Shown: positions 33,706 to 43,091, numbered from the stretch's first letter. The stretch is 64,000 nt of DNA from Mycolicibacterium cosmeticum (GCA_016197365.1 JACPVS010000027.1:1-64000), one strand, 5' to 3'. The notes: generated by a model not told the origin, from the sequence alone. Program-made: numbers and translations.

Positions 33706-34557
33706 ATGCCCGAATTGCCCGAGGTCGAGGCACTCGCCGATCATCTGCGCCGGCACGCCGTCGGACGACAGGTCACGCGGGTGGACGTGGCGGCCCTGTC
33801 GGTGCTCAAAACCTTCGACCCGCCCGTCACCGCCCTGATCGGGCAGACCGTGACCGGGGCCGCGCGCTGGGGCAAGTACCTGGGTCTGCAGGTCGGCGAG
33901 CTGTATCTGATCACCCACCTGTCCCGGGCGGGCTGGCTGCGCTGGTCGGACAAGCTCGCCCCGACTCCGTTGAAGCCGGGCAAAGGGCCCATCGGTCTGC
34001 GCGTGCATCTCGACGGGGAGGGGTTCGACCTGACCGAGGCCGGCACCCAGAAGCGCCTCGCGGTGTGGGTGGTCACCGATCCCATGTCCATTCCGCAGAT
34101 CGCCGCGCTGGGTCCGGACGCGCTGTCGTTGGGGCCCACGGAGCTTGCCGAGGTGCTGGCCCCCCAGACCGGCCGGATCAAGACGGTCATCACCGATCAG
34201 AAGGTCATCGCGGGTATCGGCAACGCGTACAGCGACGAAATCCTGCATGTGGCAAGGCTTTCCCCGTTCGCCAGCGCGTCGAAGCTGACGGCCGATCAAC
34301 TGGGCGCGTTGCACGACGCGATGGTGTCGGTGCTCACCGACGCCGTGACCCGGTCGGTGGGCCAAGGCGCCGCCACGCTGAAGGGTGAGAAGCGGTCCGG
34401 GCTGCGGGTGCACGCGCGTACCGGGTTGCCCTGTCCGGTGTGCGGGGACACCGTGGCCGAGGTGTCGTTCGTCGACAAGTCTTTCCAGTACTGCCCGACG
34501 TGCCAGACCGGTGGAAAGAAGCTGGCCGACCGGCGGATGTCCCGGCTGCTCAAGTAG
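33706..34557 (+). CDS. Fpg/Nei-family DNA glycosylase (Rv0944-like)
   Basis: A 283-aa DNA glycosylase/AP lyase. The N terminus MPELPEVEALADHLRRH supplies catalytic Pro2 and Glu3. The H2TH region includes QKVIAGIGNAYSDEILHVARLSP, and a C-terminal zinc finger holds CPVCGDTVAEVSFVDKSFQYCPTC. It should excise oxidised bases. M. tuberculosis Rv0944 is a truncated Fpg2 lacking the N-terminal catalytic part; here the gene is full length. Confidence 0.9.
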   Translation: MPELPEVEALADHLRRHAVGRQVTRVDVAALSVLKTFDPPVTALIGQTVTGAARWGKYLGLQVGELYLITHLSRAGWLRWSDKLAPTPLKPGKGPIGLRVHLDGEGFDLTEAGTQKRLAVWVVTDPMSIPQIAALGPDALSLGPTELAEVLAPQTGRIKTVITDQKVIAGIGNAYSDEILHVARLSPFASASKLTADQLGALHDAMVSVLTDAVTRSVGQGAATLKGEKRSGLRVHARTGLPCPVCGDTVAEVSFVDKSFQYCPTCQTGGKKLADRRMSRLLK

Positions 34558-34600
34558 CGACGAGTTCCGGTCAGTTATCTAACTGGGTTATTCTGCTGCC

Positions 34601-35350
34601 ATGACTCGCCAGAAGATCCTGATCACCGGCGCCAGCTCCGGATTGGGCGCCGGCATGGCGCGCGCCTTCGCCGCCCAAGGCCGTGACCTGGCCCTTTGCG
34701 CACGCAGGACCGAGCGCCTGGATGAGCTCAAGGCGGAGATCGCCGCCAAGCACCCGCACGTCAAGGTGGCCGTCGCCGCACTGGACGTCAACGACCACGA
34801 GGCCGTGCCCCGGGTGTTCGGTGAGCTTTCCGACGCGTTGGGTGGTATCGACCGGGTCATCGTCAACGCAGGCATCGGCAAGGGCTGGCCGCTGGGCGAG
34901 GGCAAGCCGTGGGCCAACAAGGCCACCATCGAGACCAACCTGGTCGCCGGTCTGGTGCAGATCGAGACCGCGCTGGAGATGTTCAAGAAAACCGGCGGCG
35001 GGCACCTGGTGCTCATCTCCTCGGTACTGGGCAACACCGGTGTTCCTGGCACCAAAGCCGCCTACTGCGCCAGCAAGGCCGGGATGACCTCGTTGGGCGA
35101 ATCGCTGCGCGCCGAGTACGACAAGGGCCCCATCAGCATCACCGTCATCGAACCCGGCTACATCGAGTCCGAGATGACGGCCAAGTCGGCGTCGACGCTG
35201 CTGATGGTGGACAACGAGACCGGTGTGCGCGCGATGGTCAACGCAATCGAGAAGGAGAAGGGCCGCGCCGTGGTTCCCGGCTGGCCGTGGGCGCCGTTGA
35301 CGCAGATCTTGCGGCTGTTGCCGCCGAAGTACACCAAGCGTTTCGCCTAA
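34601..35350 (+). CDS. Short-chain dehydrogenase/reductase (Rv0945-like)
   Basis: A 249-aa SDR with cofactor motif LITGASSGLGAGMARAF, NAG motif (VIVNAGIG), catalytic Ser in LVLISSVLG and YCASKAG (Tyr and Lys). The C terminus is basic (LPPKYTKRFA), typical of the Rv0945 group. The substrate is unknown. It lies 43 bp after the glycosylase gene on the same strand, preserving the Rv0944-Rv0945 order. Confidence 0.87.
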   Translation: MTRQKILITGASSGLGAGMARAFAAQGRDLALCARRTERLDELKAEIAAKHPHVKVAVAALDVNDHEAVPRVFGELSDALGGIDRVIVNAGIGKGWPLGEGKPWANKATIETNLVAGLVQIETALEMFKKTGGGHLVLISSVLGNTGVPGTKAAYCASKAGMTSLGESLRAEYDKGPISITVIEPGYIESEMTAKSASTLLMVDNETGVRAMVNAIEKEKGRAVVPGWPWAPLTQILRLLPPKYTKRFA

Positions 35351-35405
35351 ATTTTTTTCGGACGCGTGGTTTAACGCCCTCCGGAGGCTGGGTAGTCGAT
35401 GAAGC

Positions 35406-35738
35406 ATGATGGTGAAACTGATGAAGATGACGCCCCTACTGTTCACAGGTGCTGCCGCTGCTGGAGCCATCGCGCTTGCCCCGGCTGCCTCCGCTGAGCC
35501 CATGCCGCCGGCCCCGCCGGCGCCCGGCTGCTACAACCCGGACGGCACGCCGTGCACGCCGTCCGCCGGCCCGCAGGGCGCCGGTGCTGAGGTCCCGGGT
35601 GGTCCGGGTGCTCAGGCCAGCCCCGACGGTCATGTGTCGGCACAGGTTCCCGGCGGCCCGTGGGCCGAAGCCGGTCCCGGTGGCGGCGTAGCCTGCATCC
35701 CCGGCGGCCCGTGCCGGACCATTCAGCTCCCGGGCTGA
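35406..35738 (+). CDS. Gly/Pro-rich small secreted protein
   Basis: A 110-aa exported protein with signal peptide MMVKLMKMTPLLFTGAAAAGAIALAPAASA. The mature part is Gly/Pro-rich with repeated VPGGP units (AEVPGGPGAQASPDGHVSAQ, then VPGGPWAEAGPGG) and four Cys in two pairs (CYNPDGTPC and CIPGGPC), compatible with disulfides. Such proteins are common in fast-growing mycobacteria; the function is unknown. Confidence 0.8.
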   Translation: MMVKLMKMTPLLFTGAAAAGAIALAPAASAEPMPPAPPAPGCYNPDGTPCTPSAGPQGAGAEVPGGPGAQASPDGHVSAQVPGGPWAEAGPGGGVACIPGGPCRTIQLPG

Positions 35739-35757
35739 TCCGTCCCTGAGTGATTGC

Positions 35758-35794
35758 GGCGCGCTCACCCGCGATGACTGCGGGTGAGTGCGCC
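35758..35794. terminator. Bidirectional hairpin between convergent genes (dispersed repeat A)
   Basis: A 15-bp stem with one mismatch (arms 35758-35772 and 35780-35794) and a 7-nt loop separates the convergent secreted-protein gene and pgi. The right arm and flank (TGCGCCGAAATC) recur in a second hairpin at 40227-40271, and AGTGATTGCGGCG (35749-35761) also occurs at 24988-25000. It looks like a dispersed intergenic palindrome that may terminate transcription. Confidence 0.6.
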
Positions 35795-35807
35795 GAAATC
35801 GTTGTCG

Positions 35808-37457
35808 CTATGCGCTGCGGCCTCTTTCGGCCCGGTAGTGCCGCACCAACGCGTCGGTGGACGTATCGGTTTGTTCCGCGGGCGCCGCGTCGCTGGTGAG
35901 CACGGACAGCAGTGCCTTGGCTTGTGTCTTGCCCAGTTCGACGCCCCACTGGTCGAACGAGTCGATGCCCCAGATGACACCCTCGGTGAACACCTGGTGC
36001 TCGTAGAGCGCGATCAGCTGGCCGACCACGGACGGCGTCAGCTTGGTGGCAAGGATCGACGTCGTGGGCCGGTTACCGGGCATCACCTTGTGCGCCACCA
36101 CGTCCGCGGGCGTGCCCTCGGCGGCGATTTCCTCGGCGGTCTTGCCGAAGCCGAGCACCTGGGTCTGCGCGAAGAAATTGCTCATCAGCAGGTCGTGCAT
36201 GCTGCCGGTGCCATCGGCTGTCGGGAGGTCGTCTGTGGGTTGGCTGAACCCGATGAAGTCGGCCGGAATCAGCCGGGTGCCCTGGTGCAGCAGCTGGTAG
36301 AAGGCGTGCTGGCCGTTGGTTCCTGGTTCGCCCCAATAAATTTCACCGGTACTGGTCGTCACCGGTGAGCCGTCGGCCTGGACGGATTTGCCGTTGGACT
36401 CCATGGTCAGCTGCTGCAGGTATGCCGCGAACCGGGACAGGTCGTTGGAATACGGCAACACCGCACGCGACTGTGCGCCGAAGAAGTTGTTGTACCAGAG
36501 CCCGATCAGACCCAGCAGGACCGGCGCGTTCTCGGCCAGCGGCGCGGTGCGGAAATGTTCGTCGACCAGGTGGAAGCCCGCCAGGAACTCGGCGAAGCGC
36601 TCCTTGCCGATGGCCGCCATCACCGACAGGCCGATGGCCGAGTCCACCGAATACCGGCCGCCCACCCAATCCCAGAAGCCGAACATGTTCGCCGTGTCGA
36701 TACCGAATTCGTCGACCAGGCGCTTGTTGGTGGACACCGCCACGAAGTGCTTGGAGACGGCGGCGTCGCCGAGGGCGGCGGTCAGCCAGCGCCGCGCGGC
36801 GGTGGCGTTCGTCAGCGTCTCCAAGGTGGAGAACGTCTTGGAGGCGATGATGAAAAGTGTTGTGGCGGGGTCGAGTCCGTCGAGGGTGCCGACCAGGTCG
36901 GCCGGGTCGACGTTCGACACGAAGCGCGCGGAGATGCCCGCGTCGGCATAGTGGCGCAGGGCGTCGTACACCATGACGGGCCCGAGGTCCGAGCCGCCGA
37001 TGCCGATATTGACGACGGTGGTGATGCGCTGGCCGGTGGCTCCGGTCCACTCGCCGGAGCGCAGTCGGTCGGTGAAGTCACCCATCGCGTCGAGCACCTC
37101 GTGCACGTCGGCCGTGATGTTCTGGCCGTCGACGGTGAGTGCGGCGCCGCGGGGCAGGCGCAGCGCGGTGTGCAGGACCGCGCGGTCCTCGGAGGTGTTG
37201 ATGTGCTCGCCGGAGAACATGGCGTTCCGGCGGCCTTCCAGGTCAGCGGCTTTCGCGAGATCGACCAGCAAATCCAGGGTTTCGCGGGTGACGCGGTGCT
37301 TGCTGTAGTCGATGTAGAGGTCGCCGACGGTCAATGTCAGCTCGGTTCCGCGGGCCGGATCCTCGGCGAAGATCTCCCGAAGATTCTTCGATTCGACGGC
37401 CTCGTGATGGCGCGCCAGCGAATGCCATGCGGCCGTTGCGGTGATGTCAGCACTCAT
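35808..37457 (-). CDS. pgi: Glucose-6-phosphate isomerase
   Basis: A 549-aa phosphoglucose isomerase interconverting glucose-6-phosphate and fructose-6-phosphate. Motifs visible include VNIGIGGSDLGPVMV, FIIASKTFSTLET, GGRYSVDSAIGLSVM and NGQHAFYQLLHQGT, which carry the sugar-phosphate-binding and catalytic Glu/His residues. Full length compared with Rv0946c (553 aa). It is divergent from the succinate-semialdehyde dehydrogenase gene with about 50 bp between. Confidence 0.97.
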   Translation of the reverse strand: MSADITATAAWHSLARHHEAVESKNLREIFAEDPARGTELTLTVGDLYIDYSKHRVTRETLDLLVDLAKAADLEGRRNAMFSGEHINTSEDRAVLHTALRLPRGAALTVDGQNITADVHEVLDAMGDFTDRLRSGEWTGATGQRITTVVNIGIGGSDLGPVMVYDALRHYADAGISARFVSNVDPADLVGTLDGLDPATTLFIIASKTFSTLETLTNATAARRWLTAALGDAAVSKHFVAVSTNKRLVDEFGIDTANMFGFWDWVGGRYSVDSAIGLSVMAAIGKERFAEFLAGFHLVDEHFRTAPLAENAPVLLGLIGLWYNNFFGAQSRAVLPYSNDLSRFAAYLQQLTMESNGKSVQADGSPVTTSTGEIYWGEPGTNGQHAFYQLLHQGTRLIPADFIGFSQPTDDLPTADGTGSMHDLLMSNFFAQTQVLGFGKTAEEIAAEGTPADVVAHKVMPGNRPTTSILATKLTPSVVGQLIALYEHQVFTEGVIWGIDSFDQWGVELGKTQAKALLSVLTSDAAPAEQTDTSTDALVRHYRAERGRSA

Positions 37458-37507
37458 TCTTCAGACCTTAGTGCGGTATGCGTGTCGAGGGTGTACATGA
37501 TGGATGT

Positions 37508-38965
37508 ATGCGCACCGAACACTTGGCAGAGCTCATTGCATCCGTGCCCACCGGCCTGTGGATCGGCGGTGAAGAGCGCGCCGGCACGTCCACGTTCGAG
37601 GTCCACAATCCCGCGACCGACGAGGTCATCACCTCCGTCGCCGACGCGACCGCCGCGGACGGGATCGCCGCCCTGGACGCCGCGATGGCCGTGCAGGCCG
37701 ACTGGGCGGCCACCCCGCCACGCGAGCGCGGCGAGATCCTGCGCTCCGTCTTCGAAACCCTCACTGCGCGAGCCGAAGACGTTGCGACGCTGATGACACT
37801 CGAGATGGGCAAGGTGATCGCCGAGAGCCGCGGCGAGGTCAAGTACGGCTCCGAGTTCTTCCGCTGGTTCTCCGAGGAGGCGGTGCGCATCGGCGGCCGC
37901 TACACCCACAGCCCGGCCGGCACCGGCCGCATCGTCGTCACCAAGATGCCGGTCGGGCCCTGTTACGCCATCACCCCGTGGAACTTCCCGCTGGCGATGG
38001 GCACCCGCAAGATCGGCCCGGCGCTGGCCGCGGGCTGCACCATGCTAGTCAAGCCCGCCCAGGAAACCCCGCTGACCATGCTGCTGCTGGCCAAGCTGAT
38101 CGGCCAGGCCGGCCTGCCCAAGGGTGTGCTGTCGGTGCTGCCCACCTCGAACCCCGGTGCGCTGACCAGCGCGCTGATCGACGACGGCCGGCTGCGCAAG
38201 CTGACCTTCACCGGCTCCACCGGCGTCGGCAAGGCGCTGGTGAAGCAATCGTCGGACAAGCTGCTGCGCACCTCGATGGAGCTCGGCGGCAACGCGCCCT
38301 TCGTGGTGTTCGACGATGCCGATGTGGACGCCGCCGTCGAAGGTGCGCTGCTGGCCAAGATGCGCAACGGTGGCGAGGCGTGCACCGCGGCCAACCGATT
38401 CCACGTCGCGAACGCGGTGCGCGCGGAGTTCACCGAAAAGCTGGTGAAGCGGATGGGTGAATACCAGCTGGGCAACGGCCTGGACGAGTCCTCGACGCTG
38501 GGGCCGCTGATCTCGTCCAAGCAACTCGGCATCGTCAACACCTTGGTGTCCGACGCCGTGGAGCGTGGCGCCGAGGTCGCCGTCGGCGGCGAGGCGCCGG
38601 CCGGGCCGGGCAATTTCTTCCCGGCCACCGTGCTGGCCGACGTGCCCGCCGACGCCCGCATCCTCAAGGAAGAGGTGTTCGGGCCCGTCGCTCCGATCGC
38701 CGGCTTCGACACCGAGGAAGAAGGCATCGCCGCGGCCAACGACACCGAATACGGTCTGGCGTCCTACATCTACACCCAGTCGCTGGACCGAGCGCTGCGG
38801 GTGGCCGAGGCCATCGAGTCCGGAATGGTCGGCGTGAACCGCGGGGTGATCTCGGATCCGGCCGCGCCGTTCGGCGGGGTGAAGGAGTCCGGCTTCGGTC
38901 GTGAGGGCGGTACCGAAGGCATCGAGGAGTACCTGGAGACCAAGTACATCGCCTTCACCCCCTGA
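37508..38965 (+). CDS. gabD: NAD(P)-dependent succinate-semialdehyde dehydrogenase family
   Basis: A 485-aa aldehyde dehydrogenase. The cofactor and catalytic motifs are present: ITPWNFPLAM (oxyanion Asn), LTFTGSTGVGKAL, general base Glu in MELGGNAPF, nucleophile Cys in NGGEACTAANRF, and EEVFGPVAPI. The sequence type is that of GabD-like succinate-semialdehyde dehydrogenases; other aldehydes cannot be excluded. The ATG at 37508 gives MRTEHLAELI; an ATG 30 nt upstream in the same frame is an alternative. Confidence 0.85.
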   Translation: MRTEHLAELIASVPTGLWIGGEERAGTSTFEVHNPATDEVITSVADATAADGIAALDAAMAVQADWAATPPRERGEILRSVFETLTARAEDVATLMTLEMGKVIAESRGEVKYGSEFFRWFSEEAVRIGGRYTHSPAGTGRIVVTKMPVGPCYAITPWNFPLAMGTRKIGPALAAGCTMLVKPAQETPLTMLLLAKLIGQAGLPKGVLSVLPTSNPGALTSALIDDGRLRKLTFTGSTGVGKALVKQSSDKLLRTSMELGGNAPFVVFDDADVDAAVEGALLAKMRNGGEACTAANRFHVANAVRAEFTEKLVKRMGEYQLGNGLDESSTLGPLISSKQLGIVNTLVSDAVERGAEVAVGGEAPAGPGNFFPATVLADVPADARILKEEVFGPVAPIAGFDTEEEGIAAANDTEYGLASYIYTQSLDRALRVAEAIESGMVGVNRGVISDPAAPFGGVKESGFGREGGTEGIEEYLETKYIAFTP

Positions 38966-39031
38966 CCGTTTGACTCCGCATCCGCGGAGTCAAATATGTG
39001 AATCGTCCGTGAATGCGGATACGATCCTGCG

Positions 39032-39436
39032 GTGCCGACAATCCGGGTCCGCGAGGCTGCCGAACTGCTGGGTGTCAGCGATGACACCGTCCGGCGTTGG
39101 ATCGACGACGGCACCGTCACCGCGGGCGTCGACGAATCGGGCCGTAAGGTGCTCGACGGCGCGCAACTGGCCGCGTTCATCCGAGACCACGCCGGGCGGG
39201 TACCGCAGGATCCCGTCGCGATCGGCAGTTCGGCGCGCAACCGGTTCGCCGGTCTGGTCACCAAGATCGTCTCGGACACGGTGATGTCGCAGGTCGAGTT
39301 GCAGTGCGGCCCGTTCACCGTCGTCTCGCTGATGAGCACCGACGCCGTGCGCGAACTCCACCTCGAGCCGGGCAGCGTCGCGGTCGCCGTCGTCAAGGCC
39401 ACCACCGTCATCGTCGAAATCCCAGGAGACAAGTAA
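39032..39436 (+). CDS. Helix-turn-helix/TOBE molybdenum-binding regulator
   Basis: A 134-aa protein with an N-terminal MerR-like excisionase-type helix-turn-helix (IRVREAAELLGVSDDTVRRWIDDGTVTA) and a C-terminal TOBE/Mop domain (SARNRFAGLVTKIVSDTVMSQVELQCGPFTVVSLMS...VKATTVIVEI), which binds molybdate. It is probably a molybdate-sensing regulator or storage protein. Its stop codon directly abuts the ATG of modA, so the two are translated together. Confidence 0.88.
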   Translation: MPTIRVREAAELLGVSDDTVRRWIDDGTVTAGVDESGRKVLDGAQLAAFIRDHAGRVPQDPVAIGSSARNRFAGLVTKIVSDTVMSQVELQCGPFTVVSLMSTDAVRELHLEPGSVAVAVVKATTVIVEIPGDK

Positions 39437-40219
39437 ATGAAGCGGATTCTCTCGATCGCCGCCGCAGGCCTGGTCGCCGCGGCACTGGTCAGCGGATGCG
39501 GCTCGGATACGTCGACGAGCGGCGCCACGTCGAGCAGCGCGCCCGCCCAGCATCTGGTGGTGTTCGCGGCCGCCTCCTTGAAGAAGACGTTCACCGACAT
39601 CGGCGAGCAGTTCAAGACCGACAATCCCGGTGCGACGGTGGAGTTCTCGTTCGCCGGATCGTCCGATCTGGTGACGCAGCTGACCCAGGGCGCCAAGGCG
39701 GACGTGTTCGCCTCCGCGGACACCAAGAACATGGACAAGGCGGCCCAGGCCGGGCTGCTGGCCGGCGATCCGGTGAACTTCGCGACCAACGTCCTCACCA
39801 TCGCAGTGGAACCTGGTAATCCCAAGGGCATCAAGACCTTTCAGGACCTGGCCAAGCCCGGCCTGAACGTGGTGGTGTGCGCGCCGCAGGTGCCGTGCGG
39901 GTCGGCCACCAAGAAGGTCGAGGACGCCACCAAGGTGACGCTGGCGCCGGTGAGTGAGGAGACCTCGGTCACCGACGTGCTGGGCAAGGTGTCCACGGGC
40001 CAGGCCGACGCAGGGCTCGTGTACGTCACCGACGTCGCGGGCTCGGGCGGCAAGGTCGAGGGTGTGGCGTTCCCGGAGTCCTCGGGCGCGGTGAACATCT
40101 ATCCGATCGCGACGCTGAAGAGCGCGGCCGACGCGGCCCTGGTGCACAAATTCATCGACCTGGTGACCGGTGAGGCCGGTCAGAAGGTGCTGGACCAGGC
40201 TGGCTTCGGCAAGCCTTGA
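39437..40219 (+). CDS. modA: Molybdate ABC transporter substrate-binding lipoprotein ModA
   Basis: A 260-aa periplasmic-binding protein. The signal peptide ends at lipobox LVSGC. The mature domain begins HLVVFAAASLKKTFTDIGEQF and has the FSFAGSSDLVTQL oxyanion-binding loop, FASADTKNM and GLVYVTDVAG segments typical of ModA. It captures molybdate outside the membrane. No modB permease or modC ATPase follows; the next element is a hairpin and then convergent chorismate mutase, so the transport components must lie elsewhere. Confidence 0.92.
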   Translation: MKRILSIAAAGLVAAALVSGCGSDTSTSGATSSSAPAQHLVVFAAASLKKTFTDIGEQFKTDNPGATVEFSFAGSSDLVTQLTQGAKADVFASADTKNMDKAAQAGLLAGDPVNFATNVLTIAVEPGNPKGIKTFQDLAKPGLNVVVCAPQVPCGSATKKVEDATKVTLAPVSEETSVTDVLGKVSTGQADAGLVYVTDVAGSGGKVEGVAFPESSGAVNIYPIATLKSAADAALVHKFIDLVTGEAGQKVLDQAGFGKP

Positions 40220-40226
40220 GGGGAGG

Positions 40227-40271
40227 TTTCGGCGCGCTTACCCGTGCTCAGCGCGGGTAGGTGCGCCGAAA
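40227..40271. terminator. Bidirectional hairpin between modA and chorismate mutase (dispersed repeat B)
   Basis: An 18-bp stem with two mismatches (arms 40227-40244 and 40254-40271) and a 9-nt loop sits between convergent genes. It shares the GCGCCGAAATC end and overall layout with the hairpin at 35758-35794, about 4.5 kb away. It probably limits read-through in both directions. Confidence 0.62.
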
Positions 40272-40535
40272 TCAGCTGGTGCCGAGCCGGCCGCGGCCCA
40301 TCCGCAGCAGCAGCATCGCCAGGTCTTTGCCCTCGGGGCCGAGTGCGCTGTAGCGCTCGATGACCTTCATCTCCCGGCTGTGCACCAGGCGGGTACCGCC
40401 CGAAGCCATCCGGATCTTGCCGATGGTCTGGGAAACCTCTTTGCGGCGCGCGATGGCGGCCAGGATCTCGGCGTCGAGCCGGTCGATCTCCAGGCGCAGC
40501 TCGTCGATATTCGGCGCTTCGGTTTCGGTACTCAT
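40272..40535 (-). CDS. Chorismate mutase (Rv0948c-like)
   Basis: An 87-aa AroQ-type intracellular chorismate mutase converting chorismate to prephenate for Phe/Tyr synthesis. It has IDELRLEIDRLDAEILAAIARRKEVSQTIGK and the conserved GGTRLVHSREMKVIERYSALG and LLRMGRGRLG segments of the delta-AroQ subgroup, which is activated by complex formation with DAHP synthase. The ATG at 40535 has GAGG 5 nt upstream. A longer 105-aa form starting at 40589 would equal the annotated tuberculosis length. Confidence 0.93.
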   Translation of the reverse strand: MSTETEAPNIDELRLEIDRLDAEILAAIARRKEVSQTIGKIRMASGGTRLVHSREMKVIERYSALGPEGKDLAMLLLRMGRGRLGTS

Positions 40536-40793
40536 GTTTTCCTCGCTGTTGGTGGGTTCTGATTTCATCCGGTTCCGGGCCTCACACAACAGACGAGCCC
40601 CGGATCCGAATGCGGACCGCGGGGCTCTGGGGAAGCAGCTAGACCACGGGCACCGCGGATCGGTACCCGTAAAAAAATCGTCGCTGCAGATGGAGCACGA
40701 TTCGAGTGTGCCACCAACGGCCAGGCCAGCGCAAAATCCGTCTGCCTGGCCCGCGGCGCGGTGTCACCGCACGGCGGTAAGTTTGACCCCGAT

Positions 40794-43091
40794 ATGACTC
40801 TTGCTCCTGACACCGACAACCTGCTGGACGGCCTCAACCCGCAACAGCGCCAGGCAGTGCTGCACGAGGGTTCGCCGCTGCTGATCGTGGCCGGGGCGGG
40901 CTCGGGGAAGACGGCGGTGCTCACCCGCCGGGTCGCCTACCTGCTGGCCGCCCGCGACGCCGGCGTCGGCCAGATCTTGGCCATCACCTTCACCAACAAG
41001 GCCGCCGCGGAGATGCGCGAGCGCGTAGTGGCGCTGGTGGGTCCCCGCGCCCGCAACATGTGGGTGTCGACGTTCCACTCGACGTGCGTGCGCATCCTGC
41101 GCAACCAGGCCTCACTGATGCCCGGGCTGAACTCGAACTTCTCCATCTACGACGCCGACGACTCACGGCGGCTGCTGATGATGATCGCCAAGGACATGGG
41201 CCTGGACACCAAGCGGTACTCGCCACGGGTGCTGTCCAACGCCATCTCCAACCTGAAGAACGAACTGATCGACCCCGACCGCGCAGTCGCCGAGCTGACC
41301 GATTCCTCCGACGACATGTCGCGCACGGTGGCCTCGGTGTTCGGCGAGTACCAGCGGCGCCTTCGGGCGGCCAACGCCTTGGACTTCGACGACCTGATCG
41401 GCGAGACGGTCTATGTGCTGCAGGCATTTCCACAGGTTGCGCAGTACTACCGCAGACGGTTCCGGCACATCCTGGTCGACGAGTACCAGGACACCAACCA
41501 CGCCCAGTACATGTTGGTGCGTGAGTTGGTGGGACACGATCCAGATGACCAGGTGCCCCCCGGCGAGCTGTGCGTGGTCGGTGACGCAGACCAGTCCATC
41601 TACGCGTTCCGCGGCGCCACCATCCGCAACATCGAGGATTTCGAGCGCGACTACCCGAACGCGACAACCATTCTGCTGGAACAGAATTACCGCTCCACCC
41701 AGACCATCCTGAACGCCGCCAACGCGGTCATCTCCCGCAACGCGGGGCGCCGCGAGAAGCGGCTGTGGACCGATTCCGGGGAGGGCGAGCTGATCGTCGG
41801 CTACGTCGCCGACAACGAGCACGACGAGGCCCGGTTCGTCGCCGGCGAGATCGACGCGCTGGCCGATCAGAATCAGATCAATTACAACGACGTCGCGGTC
41901 TTCTACCGCACCAACAACTCGTCCCGGGCGCTGGAAGAGGTGTTCATCCGGTCCGGCATCCCGTACAAGGTCGTCGGCGGCGTGCGCTTCTACGAGCGCA
42001 AGGAGATTCGCGATATCGTCGCCTACCTCCGGGTGCTGGACAACCCCGGTGACTCGGTGAGCATGCGGCGCATCCTGAACACCCCGCGCCGCGGCATCGG
42101 GGATCGCGCGGAGGCGTGCGTGGCGGTGTACGCGGAGAACACCGGCGCCAGCTTCAACGACGCGCTGCAGGCGGCCGCCGAGGGCAAGGTCCCGATGCTC
42201 AATACCCGCTCGGAGAAGGCGATCGCCTCCTTCGTGGAGCTGCTCGACTCACTGCGGGCCCGGCTGGACGGCGAACTCGGTGATCTGGTCGAGTCGGTGC
42301 TCGACCGCACCGGCTACCGTCGCGAGCTCGAATCGTCCAGCGACCCACAGGATCTGGCCCGCCTGGACAACCTGAACGAATTGGTCAGCGTCGCACACGA
42401 ATTCAGCATCGACCTGGCCAATGCGCAGGCGTTGCGGGAAGAAGAAGATCTGGTCGACGAGGACATCCCCGACACCGGGGTGCTGGCCCAGTTCCTGGAA
42501 CGCGTGTCGCTGGTGGCCGACGCCGACGGCATCCCCGAGGAGGGGTCGGGGGTGGTGACCATGATGACCCTGCACACCGCCAAAGGCCTCGAATTCCCGG
42601 TGGTTTTCGTCACCGGCTGGGAGGACGGCATGTTCCCGCACATGCGCGCCCTCGGCGACCCGACCGAACTGTCCGAGGAACGCCGGCTTGCCTACGTCGG
42701 TATCACCCGGGCCCGGCAGCGGCTCTACCTCAGCCGGGCCAAGGTGCGGTCCTCGTGGGGGCAGCCGATGCTCAACCCGGAATCGCGCTTCCTGCGTGAG
42801 ATCCCGGAGGACCTGATCAACTGGCGTCGCGTCGAGACGCCGGCCTCGGTGTTGAGCGCGCCGCGCAGCGTGGGGCGGTTCGCCGATTCGGCGCGTCCCG
42901 CACCGGCCAAGGCGCGCAACCGGCAGATCATCACATTGGAGCCGGGGGACCGGGTCACCCACGACAAGTATGGACTGGGCCGGGTGGAAGAGGTATCCGG
43001 CATGGGCGAATCGGCGATGTCGCTCATCGATTTCGGCAGCGCAGGCCGGGTCAAGCTGATGCACAACCACGCGCCGGTGAGCAAGTTGTAA
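40794..43091 (+). CDS. uvrD1: ATP-dependent DNA helicase UvrD1/PcrA
   Basis: A 765-aa SF1 helicase acting in nucleotide excision repair, and known to interact with Ku in mycobacteria. Motifs: Walker A IVAGAGSGKTAVLTRR, Ia ITFTNKAAAEMR, II VDEYQDTNHAQ, III GDADQSIYAFRGA, IV EQNYRSTQTIL, V TLHTAKGLEFPVVF, VI AYVGITRARQRLY. The C-terminal Tudor-like region has GDRVTHDKYGLGRVEEVSG. The ATG at 40794 is chosen to match the tuberculosis N terminus; a start 33 nt upstream is possible. Confidence 0.97.
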   Translation: MTLAPDTDNLLDGLNPQQRQAVLHEGSPLLIVAGAGSGKTAVLTRRVAYLLAARDAGVGQILAITFTNKAAAEMRERVVALVGPRARNMWVSTFHSTCVRILRNQASLMPGLNSNFSIYDADDSRRLLMMIAKDMGLDTKRYSPRVLSNAISNLKNELIDPDRAVAELTDSSDDMSRTVASVFGEYQRRLRAANALDFDDLIGETVYVLQAFPQVAQYYRRRFRHILVDEYQDTNHAQYMLVRELVGHDPDDQVPPGELCVVGDADQSIYAFRGATIRNIEDFERDYPNATTILLEQNYRSTQTILNAANAVISRNAGRREKRLWTDSGEGELIVGYVADNEHDEARFVAGEIDALADQNQINYNDVAVFYRTNNSSRALEEVFIRSGIPYKVVGGVRFYERKEIRDIVAYLRVLDNPGDSVSMRRILNTPRRGIGDRAEACVAVYAENTGASFNDALQAAAEGKVPMLNTRSEKAIASFVELLDSLRARLDGELGDLVESVLDRTGYRRELESSSDPQDLARLDNLNELVSVAHEFSIDLANAQALREEEDLVDEDIPDTGVLAQFLERVSLVADADGIPEEGSGVVTMMTLHTAKGLEFPVVFVTGWEDGMFPHMRALGDPTELSEERRLAYVGITRARQRLYLSRAKVRSSWGQPMLNPESRFLREIPEDLINWRRVETPASVLSAPRSVGRFADSARPAPAKARNRQIITLEPGDRVTHDKYGLGRVEEVSGMGESAMSLIDFGSAGRVKLMHNHAPVSKL

